A program made the translations under genes and the position numbers. Shown here one piece after another: positions 1-13,860 of a stretch of 64,000 nucleotides of DNA (position 1 is its first letter; the number at the start of each line of letters is the position of its first letter). The stretch comes from Zea mays (lineage: Eukaryota > Streptophyta > Magnoliopsida > Poales > Poaceae): NCBI RefSeq assembly GCF_902167145.1, contig NW_023366838.1:372001-436000 (forward strand). Reading direction: 5' to 3'. The notes beneath the pieces were generated by a model that saw nothing but the letters and a program-made list of their open reading frames with translations, made no database searches and was not told the origin of the DNA.

Positions 1-3000
1 TGGTGGAGACCATTTCTAGGGCAAAATTCCGAATGTGTTAGCCTTCGGTATTATTGAAAATGGTCATTCATCGCTATTTTCGACAAAAATGGGGGTTGTG
101 TGGCCATTGATCTTCGACCAAAGGCTCATACACCCCACTACACATATGTTTCCTTCCCATAGATCACATTCTTGGATTTATGGTTGAGACCATTTCTTGG
201 ACAAAAATTCGTAGGTGTTAGCCTTCAGTGTCATTGAAAATAGTCGTTCATGGCTATTTTCGACAAAAATGGGGGTTTTGTGGCCATTGATCATCGAGCA
301 GAGGCTTGTACACTTCACCCCACATATGTTTTCTTGCCATAGATCACATTCTTGGATTTTTGGTGGATACCATTTCTTGGTCAAAAATCCGTTGGTGTTA
401 GCCTTCGGTATTATTGAAAATGGTCGTTCATGGCTATTTTCGACTAAAATGGGGGTTGTGTGGCCATTTATCATCGACCAGGGGCTCATACACCTCACGA
501 CACATATGTTTCCTTGCCATTGATAACATTCTTGGATTTCTGGTGGAGACCATTTCTTGGTCAAAAATCCGTACATGTCAGCCTTTGGTATTATTGAAAA
601 TGGTCATTCATTGCTATTTTCGACAAAAATGGGGTTGTGTGGCCATTGATCATCGGCCAGAGGATCGTAAACCTCACCCCACATATGTTTCCTTGTCGTA
701 GATCACATTCTTTGATTTCTGGTGGAGACCATTTCTTGGTCAAAAACCGAATGTGGTAGCCTTCGGTACTATTGAAAATGGTCGTTCATGGCTATTTTTG
801 ACAAAAATGGGGGTTGTGTGGCCATTGATGTTCAACCAGAGTCTCATACACCTCACCCCACATATGTTTCCTTGCCATAGATTACATTCTTGGATTTTTG
901 GTGGAGACCATTTCTTGGTCAAAAATCCGTCGGTGCTAGCCTTCAGTGTCATTGAAAATGGTGGTTCATGGCTATTTTCGACAAAAATGGGGGTTGTGTA
1001 GCCATTGATCATCGACCAGAGGCTCGTACACCTCACCCCACATATGTTTCCTTGCCATAGATCACATTCTTGGATTTCTGGTGGAGACCATTTCTTGGGC
1101 AAAATTCCGAATGTGTTAGCCTTCGGTATTATTGAAAATGGTCATTCATGGCTATTTTTGACAAAAATGGGGGTTGTGTGGCCATTGATCTTTGACCAGA
1201 GGCTCATACACCTCACTACACATATGTTTCCTTGCCATAGATCACATTATTGGATTTATGGTGGAGACCATTTCTTGGTCAAAAATCCTTAGGTGTTAGC
1301 CTTCAGTGTCATTGAAAATGGTCGTTCATGGCTATTTTCGACAAAAATGGGGGTTGTGTGGCCATTGATCATCAACCAGAGGCTCGTACACTTCACCCCA
1401 CATATGTTTTCTTGCCATAGATCACATTCTTGGATTTCTGGTGGGGACCATTTCTTGGTCAGAAATCCGTTAGTGTTAGCCTTTGGTATTATTGAAAAAT
1501 GGTCGTTCATGTCTATTTTTGACTAAAATGGGGGTTGTGTGGCCATTTATCATCGACCAGAGGTTCGTACACCTCACCCCACATATGTTTCCTTGCCATA
1601 GATCACATTCTTGGATTTCTGGTGGAGACCATTTCTTGGTCAAAAATCAGTACGTGTTAGCCTTCGATATTATTGAAAATGGTCATTCATGGATATTTTC
1701 GACAAAAATGGGGGTTGTGTGGCCATTGATCATCGACCAGAGGCTCATAAACCTCACCCCACATATGTTTTCTTGCCATAGATCACATTCTTTGATTTCT
1801 GGTGGAGACTATTTCTTGGTCAAAAATCTGAATGTGTTAGCCTTCGGTACTATTGAAAATGGTCGTTCATTGCTATTTTCGACAAAAATGGGGGTTGTGT
1901 GGCCATTGATATTCGACCAGAGGCTCATACACCTCACTGCACATATGTTTACTTGCCATAGATCACATTCTTGGATTTCTGGTGGAGACCATTTCTAGGG
2001 AAAAATCCGAATGTGTTAGCCTTCGGTATTATTGAAAATGGTCATTCATCGCTATTTTCGACAAAAATGGGGGTTGTGTGGCCATTGATCTTCGTCCAAA
2101 GGCTCATACACCCCACTACACATATGTTTCCTTCCCATAGATCACATTCTTGGATTTATGGTGGAGACCATTTCTTGGAAAAAAATTCGTAGGTGTTAGT
2201 CTTCAGTGTCATTGAAAATAGTCGTTCATGGCTATTTTCGACAAAAATGGGGGTTTTGTGGCCATTGATCATCGAGCAGAGGCTCGTAAACTTCACCCCA
2301 CATATGTTTTATTGCCATAGATCACATTCTTGGATTTTGGTGGAGACCATTTCTTGGTCAAAAATCCGTTGGTGTTAGCCTTCGGTATTATTGAAAATGG
2401 TCGTTCATGGCTATTTTTGACTAAAATGGGGGTTGTGTGGCCATTTATCATCGACCAGGGGCTCATACACCTCACCACACATATGTTTCCTTGCCATAGA
2501 TAACATTCTTGGATTTCTGGTGGAGACCATTTCTTGGTCAAAAATCCGTACATGTCAGCCTTTGGTATTATTGAAAATGGTCATTCATTGCTATTTTCGA
2601 CAAAAATGGGGTTGTGTGGCCATTGATCATCGACCAGAGGATCGTAAACCTCACCCCACATATGTTTCCTTGCTGTAGATCACATTCTTTGATTTCTGGT
2701 GGAGACCATTTCTTGGTCAAAAACCGAATGTGTTAGCCTTCGGTACTATTGAAAATGGTCGTTCATGGCTATTTTTGACAAATATGGGGGTTGTGTGGCC
2801 ATTGATGTTCAACCAGAGGCTCATACACCTCACCCCACATATGTTTCCTTGCCATAGATCACATTCTTGGATTTCTGGTGGAGACCATTTCTTGGTCAAA
2901 AATCTGTCGGTGCTAGCCTTCAGTGTCATTGAAAATGGTGGTTCATGGCTATTTTCGACAAAAATGGGGGTTGTGTGGCCATTGATCATCGACCAGAGGC

Positions 3001-3953
3001 TCGTACACCTCACCCCACATATGTTTCCTTGCCATAGATCACATTCTTGGATTTCTGGTGGAGACCATTTCTTGCGCAAAATTCCGAATGTGTTAGCCTT
3101 CGGTATTATTGAAAATGGTCATTCATGGCTATTTTTGACAAATGGGGGTTGTGTGGCCATTGATCTTTGACCAGAGGCTCATACACCTCACTACACATAT
3201 GTTTCCTTGCCATAGATCACATTATTGGATTTATGGTGGAGACCATTTCTTGGTCAAAAATCCTTAGGTGTTAGCCTTCAGTGTCATTGAAAAATGGTCG
3301 TTCATGGCTATTTTCGACAAAAATGGGGGTTGTGTGGCCATTGATCATCGACCAGAGGCTCGTACACTTCACCCCACATATGTTTTCTTGCCATAGATCA
3401 CATTCTTGGATTTCTAGTGGGGACCATTTCTTGGTCAGAAATCCGTTAGTGTTAGCCTTTGGTATTATTGAAAAATGGTCGTTCATGTCTATTTTTGACT
3501 AAAATGGGGGTTGTGTTGCCATTTATCATCGACCAGAGGTTCGTACACCTCACCCCACATATGTTTCCTTGCCATAGATCACATTCTTGGATTTCTGGTG
3601 GAGACCATTTCTTGGTCAAAAATCAGTACGTGTTAGCCTTCGATATTATTGAAAATGGTCATTCATGGATATTTTCGACAAAAATGGGGGTTGTGTGGCC
3701 ATTGATCATCGACCAGAGGCTCGTAAACCTCACCCCACATATGTTTTCTTGCCATAGATCACATTCTTTGATTTCTGGTGGAGACCATTTCTTGGTCAAA
3801 AATCTGAATGTGTTAGCCTTCGGTACTATTGAAAATGGTCGTTCATTGCTATTTTCGACAAAAATGGGGGTTGTGTGGCCATTGATATTCGACCAGAGGC
3901 TCATACACCTCACTGCACATATGTTTACTTGCCATAGATCACATTCTTGGATT
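1..3953. repeat. 11-monomer higher-order repeat of knob180, two copies
   Basis: Bases 1-1979 and 1980 to about 3953 match monomer for monomer at an offset of about 1977-1979 bases, i.e. 11 monomers. Shared private variants include CATTTCTAGGG at 11 and 1991, and ATGTTTACTTGCC near 1945 and 3922. The first copy may start left of the window. Confidence 0.8.
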
Positions 3954-4114
3954 TATGGTGGAGACCATTTCTTGGTCAAAAATCCGTAGGTGTTAGCCTT
4001 CGGTATTATTGAAAATGGTCGTTCATGGCTATTTTTGACAAAAATGGGGGTTGTGTGGCCATTGATCATCGACCAGAGGCTCGTACACCTCACATATGTT
4101 TCTGTGCCATAGGT

Positions 4115-7100
4115 CACATTATCGGATTTCTGGTGTAGACCATTTCTTGGTCGAAAATCCATACGTGTTAGCCTTCAGTATTATTGAAAATGGTCGTTGA
4201 TCACTATTTTCGACAAAATATGCGTTGTGTGGCCATTGATCATTGGCCAGAGGCCCATACACCTCACCCCACATATGTTTCCTTGCCATAGATCACATTC
4301 TTGGATTTATGGTGGAGACCATTTCTTGGTCAAAAATCCGTAGGTGTTAGCCTTCAGTGTCATTGAAAATGGTCGTTCATGGCTATTTTCGACAAAAATG
4401 GGGGTTGTGTGGCCATTGATCATCAACCAGAGGCTCGTACACCTCACCTCACATATATTTCCTTGCCATAGATCACATTCTTGGATTTATGGTGGAGACT
4501 ATTTCTTGGTCAAAAATCCGTAGGTGTTAGCCTTCCGTGTCATTGAAAATGGTCGTTCATGGCTATTTTCGACAAAAATGGGGGTTGTGTGGCCATTGAT
4601 CATCGACCAGAGGCTCGTACACTTTACCCCACATATGTTTTCTTGCCATTGATCACATTCTTGGATTTCTGGTGGAGACCATTTCTTGGTCAAAAATCCG
4701 TACGTGTTAGCCTTCGGTATTATTGAAAATGGTCATTCATGGCTATTTTCGACAAAAATGGGGGTTGTGTGGCCATTGATCATTGACCAGAGGCTCATAA
4801 ACCTCACCCCACGTATGTTTCCTTGCCATAGATCACATTCTTTGATTTCTGGTGGAGACCATTTCTTAGTCAAAAATCCGAATGTGTTAGCCTTCGGTAC
4901 TATTGAAAATGGTCGTTAATGGCTATCTTCGACAAAAATAAGGGTTGTGTGGCCATTGATATTCGACCGGAGGTTGATACACCTCACTACAAATATTTTT
5001 CCTTGCCATAGATCACATTCTTGGATTTATGGTGGAGACCATTTCTTGGTCAAAAATCTGTGAGTGTTAGCCTTCAACGTCATTGAAAATGGTCGTTCAT
5101 GGCTATTTTCGACAAAAATGGGGGTTGTGTGGCCATTGATCATCGACTAGAGGCTCGTACACCTCACCCCACATATGTTTCCTTGCCATAGATCACATTC
5201 TTGGATTTCTGATGGAGACCATTTCTTGGGCAAAAATCTGAATGTGTTAGCCTTCGGTATTATTGAAAATGGTCATTCAGGGCTATTTTCGAGAAAAATG
5301 GGGGTTGTTTGGCCATTGATCTTCGACCAGAGGCTCATACAACTCACTACACATATGTTTCCTTGCCATAGATCACATTCTTGGATTTATGGTGGAGACC
5401 ATTTCTTGGTCAAAATTCCGGAGGTGTTAGCCTTCAGTGTCATTGAAAATGGTCGTTCATGGCTATTTTCGACAAAAATGGGGGTTGTGTGGCCATTGAT
5501 CATCGACCAGAGGCTCGTACACCTCACCCCACATATGTTTCCTTGCCATAGATCACATTCTTGGATTTCTGGTGGAGACCATTTCTTGGTCAAAAATCCA
5601 TACGTGTTAGCCTTCTGTATTATTGAAAATGGTTGTTGATCGCTATTTTAGACAAAAATGGGCGTTGTGTGGCCATTGATCATCGACCAGAGGCCCATAC
5701 ACCTCACCTCACATTTGTTTCCTTGCCATAGATCACATTCTTGGATTTATGGTGGAGACCAATTCTTGGTCAAAAATCCGTAGGTGTTAGCCTTCAGTGT
5801 CATTGAAAATGGTCATTCATGGCTATTTTCGACAAAAATGGGGGTTGTGTGGCCATTGATCATCGACCAGAGGCTCGTACACCTCACCCCACATATGTTT
5901 CCTTGCCATAGATCACATTTTGGATTTCTGGTGGAGAACATTTCTTGGTCAAAAATCCGTAGGTGTTAGCCTTCGGTATTATTGAAAATGGTCGTTCATG
6001 GCTATTTTTGACAAAAATGGGGGTTGTGTGGCCATTGATCATCGACCAGAGGCTCATACACCTCACCCCACGTATGTTTCCTTGCCATAGATCACATTCT
6101 TGGATTTCTGGTGGAGACCATTTCTTGGTCAAAAATCCGTAGGTGTTAGCCTTCGGTATTATTGAAAATGGTCGTTCATGGCTATTTTCATCAAAAATAG
6201 GGGTTGTGTGGCCATTTATCATCGACCAGAGGCTCGTACACCTCACCTCACTTATGTTTCCTTGCCATAGATCACATTCTTAGATTTATGGTGGAGACCA
6301 TTTCTTGGTAAAAAATTCGTAGGTGTTAGCCTTCGGTATTATTGAAAATGGTCGTTCATGGCTATTTTTGACAAAAATGGGGGTTGTGTGGCCATTGATC
6401 ATCGACCAGAGGCTCGTACACCTCACCTCACATATGTTTCCTTGCCATAGATCACATTATCGGATTTCTGGTGGTGACCATTTCTTGGTCGAAAATCCAT
6501 ACGTGTTAGCCTTCGGTATTATTGAAAATGGTCGTTGATCACTATTTTCGACAAAAATGGGCGTTGTGTGGCCATTGATCATTGGCTAGAGGCCCATACA
6601 CCTCACCCCACATATGTTTCCTTGCCATAGATCACATTCTTGGATTTATGGTGGAGACCATTTCTTGGTCAAAAATCCGTAGGTGTTAGCCTTCAGTGTC
6701 ATTGAAAATGGTCGTTCATGGCTATTTTCGACAAAAATGGGGGTTGTGTGGCCATTGATCATCGACCAGAGGCTCGTACACCTCACATCACATTTGTTTA
6801 CTTGCCATAGATCACATTCTTGGATTTATGGTGGAGACCATTTCTTGGTCAAAAATCCGTAGGTGTTAGCCTTCCGTGTCATTGAAAATGGTCGTTCATG
6901 GCTATTTTCGACAAAAACGGGGGTTGTGTGGCCATTGATCATCGACCAGAGGCTCGTACACTTTACCCCACATATGTTTTCTTGCCATTGATCACATTCT
7001 TGGATTTCTGGTGGAGACCATTTCTTGGTCAAAAATCCGTACGTGTTAGCCTTCGGTATTATTGAAAATGGTCATTCATGGCTATTTACGACAAAAATGG

Positions 7101-9474
7101 GGGTTGTGTGGCCATTGATCATTGACCAGAGGCTCATAAACCTCACCCCACATATGTTTCCTTGCCATAGATCACCTTATCGGATTTCTGGTGGAGACCA
7201 TTTCTTGGTCGAAAATCCATACGTGTTAGCCTTCGGTATTATTGAAAATGGTCGTTGATCACTATTTTCGACAAAAATGGGCATTGTGTGGCCATTGATC
7301 ATTGGCCAGAGGCCCATACACCTCACCCCACATATGTTTCCTTGCCATAGATCACATTCTTGGATTTATGGTGGAGACCATTTCTTGGTCAAAAATCCGT
7401 AGGTGTTAGCCTTCAGTGTCATTGAAAATGGTCGTTCATGGCTATTTTCGACAAAAATGGGGGTTGTGTGGCCATTGATCATCGACCAGAGGCTCGTACA
7501 CCTCACCTCACATATGTTTCCTTGCCATAGATCACATTCTTGGATTTATGGTGGAGACCATTTCTTGGTCAAAAATCCGTAGGTGTTAGCCTTCCGTGTC
7601 ATTGAAAATGGTCGTTCATGGCTATTTTCGACAAAAATGGGGGTTGTGTGGCCATTGATTATCGACCAGAGGCTCGTACACTTTACCCCACATATGTTTT
7701 CTTGCCATTGATCACATTCTTGGATTTCTGGTGGAGACCATTTCTTGGTCAAAAATCCGTACGTGTTAGCCTTCGGTATTATTGAAAATGGTCATTCATG
7801 GCTATTTTCGACAAAAATGGGGGTTGTGTGGCCATTGATCATTGACCAGAGGCTCATAAACCTCACCCCACGTATGTTTCCTTGCCATAGATCACATTCT
7901 TTGATTTCTGGTGGAGACCATTTCTTAGTCAAAAATCCGAATGTGTTAGCCTTCGGTACTATTGAAAATGGTCGTTAATGGCTATCTTCGACAAAAATAA
8001 GGGTTGTGTGGCCATTGATATTCGACCGGAGGTTGATACACCTCACTACAAATATTTTTCCTTGCCATAGATCACATTCTTGGATTTATGGTGGAGGCCA
8101 TTTCTTGGTCAAAAATCTGTGAGTGTTAGCCTTCAACGTCATTGAAAATGGTCGTTCATGGCTATTTTCGACAAAAATGGGGGTTGTGTGGCCATTGATC
8201 ATCGACTAGAGGCTCGTACACCTCACCCCACATATGTTTCCTTGCCATAGATCACATTCTTGGATTTCTGATGGAGACCATTTCTTGGGCAAAAATCTGA
8301 ATGTGTTAGCCTTCGGTATTATTGAAAATGGTCATTCATGGCTATTTTCGAGAAAAATGGGGGTTGTTTGGCCATTGATCTTCGACCAGAGGCTCATACA
8401 CCTCACTACACATATGTTTCCTTGCCATAGATCACATTCTTGGATTTATGGTGGAGACCATTTCTTGGTCAAAATTCCGGAGGTGTTAGCCTTCAGTGTC
8501 ATTGAAAATGGTCGTTCATGGCTATTTTCGACAAAAATGGGGGTTGTGTGGCCATTGATCATCGACCAGAGGCTCGTACACCTCACCCCACATATGTTTC
8601 CTTGCCATAGATCACATTCTTGGATTTCTGGTGGAGACCATTTCTTGGTCAAAAATCCATACGTGTTAGCCTTCTGTATTATTGAAAATGGTTGTTGATC
8701 GCTATTTTAGACAAAAATGGGCGTTGTGTGGCCATTGATCATCGACCAGAGGCCCATACACCTCACCTCACATTTGTTTCCTTGCCATAGATCACATTCT
8801 TGGATTTATGGTGGAGACCAATTCTTGGTCAAAAATCCGTAGGTGTTAGCCTTCAGTGTCATTGAAAATGGTCATTCATGGCTATTTTCGACAAAAATGG
8901 GGGTTGTGTGGCCATTGATCATCGACCAGAGGCTCGTACACCTCACCCCACATATGTTTCCTTGCCATAGATCACATTTTGGATTTCTGGTGGAGAACAT
9001 TTCTTGGTCAAAAATCCGTAGGTGTTAGCCTTCGGTATTATTGAAAATGGTCGTTCATGGCTATTTTTGACAAAAATGGGGGTTGTGTGGCCATTGATCA
9101 TCGACCAGAGGCTCATACACCTCACCCCACGTATGTTTCCTTGCCATAGATCACATTCTTGGATTTCTGGTGGAGACCATTTCTTGGTCAAAAATCCGTA
9201 GGTGTTAGCCTTCGGTATTATTGAAAATGGTCGTTCATGGCTATTTTCATCAAAAATAGGGGTTGTGTGGCCATTTATCATCGACCAGAGGCTTGTACAC
9301 CTCACCTCACTTATGTTTCCTTGCCATAGATCACATTCTTGGATTTATGGTGGAGACCATTTCTTGGTCAAAAATTCGTAGGTGTTAGCCTTCGGTATTA
9401 TTGAAAATGGTCGTTCATGGCTATTTTTGACAAAAATGGGGGTTGTGTGGCCATTGATCATCGACCAGAGGCTC
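4115..9474. repeat. 17-monomer duplicated block of knob180
   Basis: About 4115-6415 recurs at about 7174-9474 with a constant offset of 3059 bases (17 monomers). Shared markers include the AAAATAAGGG variant (4935 and 7994) and the GTCAAAATTCCGG monomer (5410 and 8469). Edges are approximate. Confidence 0.75.
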
Positions 9475-12400
9475 GTACACCTCACCCCACATATGTTTCC
9501 TTGCCATAGATCACATTTTGGATTTCTGGTGGAGAACATTTCTTGGACAAAAATCCGTAGGTGTTAGCCTTCGGTATTATTGAAAATGGTCGTTCATGGC
9601 TATTTTTGACAAAAATGGGGGTTGTGTGGCCATTGATCATCGACCAGAGGCTCATACACCTCACCCCACGTATGTTTCCTTGCCATAGATCACATTCTTG
9701 GATTTCTGGTGGAGACCATTTCTTGGTCAAAAATCCGTAGGTGTTAGCCTTCGGTATTATTGAAAATGGTCGTTCATGGCTATTTTCATCAAAAATAGGG
9801 GTTGTGTGGCCATTTATCATCGACCAGAGGCTCGTACACCTCACCTCACTTATGTTTCCTTGCCATAGATCACATTCTTGGATTTATGGTGGAGACCATT
9901 TCTTGGTCAAAAATTCGTAGGTGTTAGCCTTCGGTATTATTGAAAATGGTCGTTCATGGCTATTTTTGACAAAAATGGGGGTTGTGTGGCCATTGATCAT
10001 CGACCAGAGGCTCATACACCTCACCCCACGTATGTTTCCTTGCCATAGATCACATTCTTGGATTTCTGGTGGAGACCATTTCTTGGTCAAAAATCCGTAG
10101 GTGTTAGCCTTCGGTATTATTGAAAATGGTCGTTCATGGCTATTTTCATCAAAAATAGGGGTTGTGTGGCCATTTATCATCGACCAGAGGCTCGTACACC
10201 TCACCTCACTTATGTTTCCTTGCCATAGATCACATTCTTGGATTTATGGTGGAGACCATTTCTTGGTCAAAAATTCGTAGGTGTTAGCCTTCGGTATTAT
10301 TGAAAATGGTCGTTCATGGCTATTTTTGACAAAAATGGGGGTTGTGTGGCCATTGATCATCGACCAGAGGCTCGTACACCTCACCCCACATATGTTTCCT
10401 TGCCATAGATCACATTTTGGATTTCTGGTGGAGAACATTTCTTGGTCAAAAATCCGTAGGTGTTAGCCTTCGGTATTATTGAAAATGGTCGTTCATGGCT
10501 ATTTTTGACAAAAATGGGGGTTGTGTGGCCATTGATCATCGACCAGAGGCTCATACACCTCACCCCACGTATGTTTCCTTGCCATAGATCACATTCTTGG
10601 ATTTCTGGTGGAGACCATTTCTTGGTCAAAAATCCGTAGGTGTTAGCCTTCGGTATTATTGAAAATGGTCGTTCATGGCTATTTTCATCAAAAATAGGGG
10701 TTGTGTGGCCATTTATCATCGACCAGAGGCTCGTACACCTCACCTCACTTATGTTTCCTTGCCATAGATCACATTCTTGGATTTATGGTGGAGACCATTT
10801 CTTGGTCAAAAATTCGTAGGTGTTAGCCTTCGGTATTATTGAAAATGGTCGTTCATGGCTATTTTTGACAAAAATGGGGGTTGTGTGGCCATTGATCATC
10901 GACCAGAGGCTCGTACACCTCACCTCACATATGTTTCCTTGCCATAGATCACATTATCGGATTTCTGGTGGTGACCATTTCTTGGTCGAAAATCCATACG
11001 TGTTAGCCTTCGGTATTATTGAAAATGGTCGTTGATCACTATTTTCGACAAAAATGGGCGTTGTGTGGCCATTGATCATTGGCCAGAGGCCCATACACCT
11101 CACCCCACATATGTTTCCTTGCCATAGATCACATTCTTGGATTTATGGTGGAGACCATTTCTTGGTCAAAAATCCGTAGGTGTTAGCCTTCAGTGTCATT
11201 GAAAATGGTCGTTCATGGCTATTTTCGACAAAAATGGGGGTTGTGTGGCCATTGATCATCGACCAGAGGCTCGTACACCTCACATCACATTTGTTTACTT
11301 GCCATAGATCACATTCTTGGATTTATGGTGGAGACCATTTCTTGGTCAAAAATCCGTAGGTGTTAGCCTTCCGTGTCATTGAAAATGGTCGTTCATGGCT
11401 ATTTTCGACAAAAACGGGGGTTGTGTGGCCATTGATCATCGACCAGAGGCTCGTACACTTTACCCCACATATGTTTTCTTGCCATTGATCACATTCTTGG
11501 ATTTCTGGTGGAGACCATTTCTTGGTCAAAAATCCGTACGTGTTAGCCTTCGGTATTATTGAAAATGGTCATTCATGGCTATTTACGACAAAAATGGGGG
11601 TTGTGTGGCTATTGATCATTGACCAGAGGCTCATAAACCTCACCCCACATATGTTTCCTTGCCATAGATCACCTTATCGGATTTCTGGTGGAGACCATTT
11701 CTTGGTCGAAAATCCATACGTGTTAGCCTTCGGTATTATTGAAAATGGTCGTTGATCACTATTTTCGACAAAAATGGGCGTTGTGTGGCCATTGATCATT
11801 GGCCAGAGGCCCATACACCTCACCCCACATATGTTTCCTTGCCATAGATCACATTCTTGGATTTATGGTGGAGACCATTTCTTGGTCAAAAATCCGTAGG
11901 TGTTAGCCTTCAGTGTCATTGAAAATGGTCGTTCATGGCTATTTTCGACAAAAATGGGGGTTGTGTGGCCATTGATCATCGACTAGAGGCTCGTACACCT
12001 CACCTCACATATGTTTCCTTGCCATAGATCACATTCTTGGATTTATGGTGGAGACCATTTCTTGGTCAAAAATCCGTAGGTGTTAGCCTTCCGTGTCATT
12101 GAAAATGGTCGTTCATGGCTATTTTCGACAAAAATGGGGGTTGTGTGGCCATTGATCATCGACCAGAGGCTCGTACACTTTACCCCACATATGTTTTCTT
12201 GCCATTGATCACATTCTTGGATTTCTGGTGGAGACCATTTCTTGGTCAAAAATCCGTACGTGTTAGCCTTCGGTATTATTGAAAATGGTCATTCATGGCT
12301 ATTTTCGACAAAAATGGGGGTTGTGTGGCCATTGATCATTGACCAGAGGCTCATAAACCTCAACCCACATATGTTTCCTTGCCATAGATCACATTCTTTG

Positions 12401-13627
12401 ATTTCTGGTGGAGACCATTTCTTAGTCAAAAATCCGAATGTGTTAGCCTTCGGTACTATTGAAAATGGTCGTTCATGGCTATCTTCGACAAAAATAAGGG
12501 TTGTGTGGCCATTGATATTCGACCAGAGGTTGATACACCTCACTACAAATATGTTTCCTTGCCATAGATCACATTCTTGGATTTATGGTGGAGACCATTT
12601 CTTCGTCAAAAATCTGTGAGTGTTGGCCTTCAACGTCATTGAGAATGGTCGTTCATGGCTATTTTCGAAAAAAATGGGGGTTGTGTGGCCATTGATCATC
12701 GACCAGAGGCTCGTACACCTCACCCCACATATGTTTCCTTGCCATATATCACATTCTTGGATTTCTGGTGGAGACCATTTTTTGGGCAAAAATCTGAATG
12801 TGTTAGCCTTCGGTATTATTGAAAATGGTCATTCATGGCTATTTTCAAGAAAAATGGGGGTTGTTTGGCCATTGATCTTCGACCAGAGGCTCATACACCT
12901 CACTACACATATGTTTCCTTGCCATAGATCACATTCTTGGATTTATGGTGGAGATCATTTCTTGGTCAAAATTCCGGAGGTGTTAGCCGTCAGTGTCATT
13001 GAAAATGGTCGTTCATGGCTATTTTCGACAAAAATGGGGGTTGTGTGGCCATTGATCATCGACCAGAGGCTCATACTCCTCACCCCACATATGTTTCCTT
13101 GCCATAGGTAACATTCTTGGATTTCTGGTGGAGACCATTTCTTGGTCAAAAATCCATACGTGTTAGCCTTCTGTATTATTGAAAATGGTCGTTGATCGCT
13201 ATTTTAGACAAAAATGGGCGTTGTGTGGCCATTGATCATCGACCAGAGGCCCATACACCTCACCCCACATATGTTTCCTTGCCATAGATCACATTATTGG
13301 ATTTATGGTGGAGACCAATTCTTGGTCAAAAAACCGTAGGTGTTAGCCTTCAGTGTCATGGAAAATGGTCGTTCATGGCTATTTTCGACAAAAATGGGGG
13401 TTGTGTGGCCATTGATCATCGACCAGAGGCTCGTACACCTCACCCCACATATGTTTCCTTGCCATAGATCACATTTTGGATTTCTGGTGGAGAACATTTC
13501 TTGGTCAAAAATCCGTAGGTGTTAGCCTTCGGTATTATTGAAAATGGTCGTTCATGGCTATTTTTGACAAAAATGGGGGTTGTGTGGCCATTGATCATCG
13601 ACCAGAGGCTCGTACACCTCGCCCCAC
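6300..13627. repeat. Block duplicated at a 25-monomer offset in knob180
   Basis: About 6300-9130 recurs at about 10797-13627 with an offset of 4497 bases (25 monomers). It overlaps the 17-monomer duplication, so the region was rearranged more than once. Shared markers include the ACAAAAACGGGGG variant (6910 and 11407) and CTATTTACGAC (7082 and 11579). Confidence 0.7.
9345..10900. repeat. 5-monomer tandem duplication of knob180
   Basis: About 9345-10243 repeats from 10244 with an offset of 899 bases; similarity fades near 10900. The odd length reflects a shared 1-base deletion (CACATTTTGGATTT) in one monomer of each copy. Confidence 0.7.
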
Positions 13628-13666
13628 GTATGTTTCCTTGCCATAGGGTATGTTTCCTTGCCATAG
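13628..13666. repeat. 20-bp tandem duplication inside one knob monomer
   Basis: GTATGTTTCCTTGCCATAG is present twice in a row (13628-13646 and 13648-13666), giving one over-long monomer. I saw no second copy elsewhere in the window, so it is a useful private marker. Confidence 0.85.
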
Positions 13667-13860
13667 ATCACATTCTTGGAATTCTGGTGGAGACCATTTC
13701 TTGGTCAAAAATCCGTAGGTGTTAGCCTTCGGTATTATTGAAAATGGTCGTTCATGGCTATTTTCATCAAAAATAGGGGTTGTGTGGCCATTTATCATCG
13801 ACCAGAGGCTCGTACACCTCACCTCACTTATGTTTTCTTGCCATAGATCACATTCTTGGA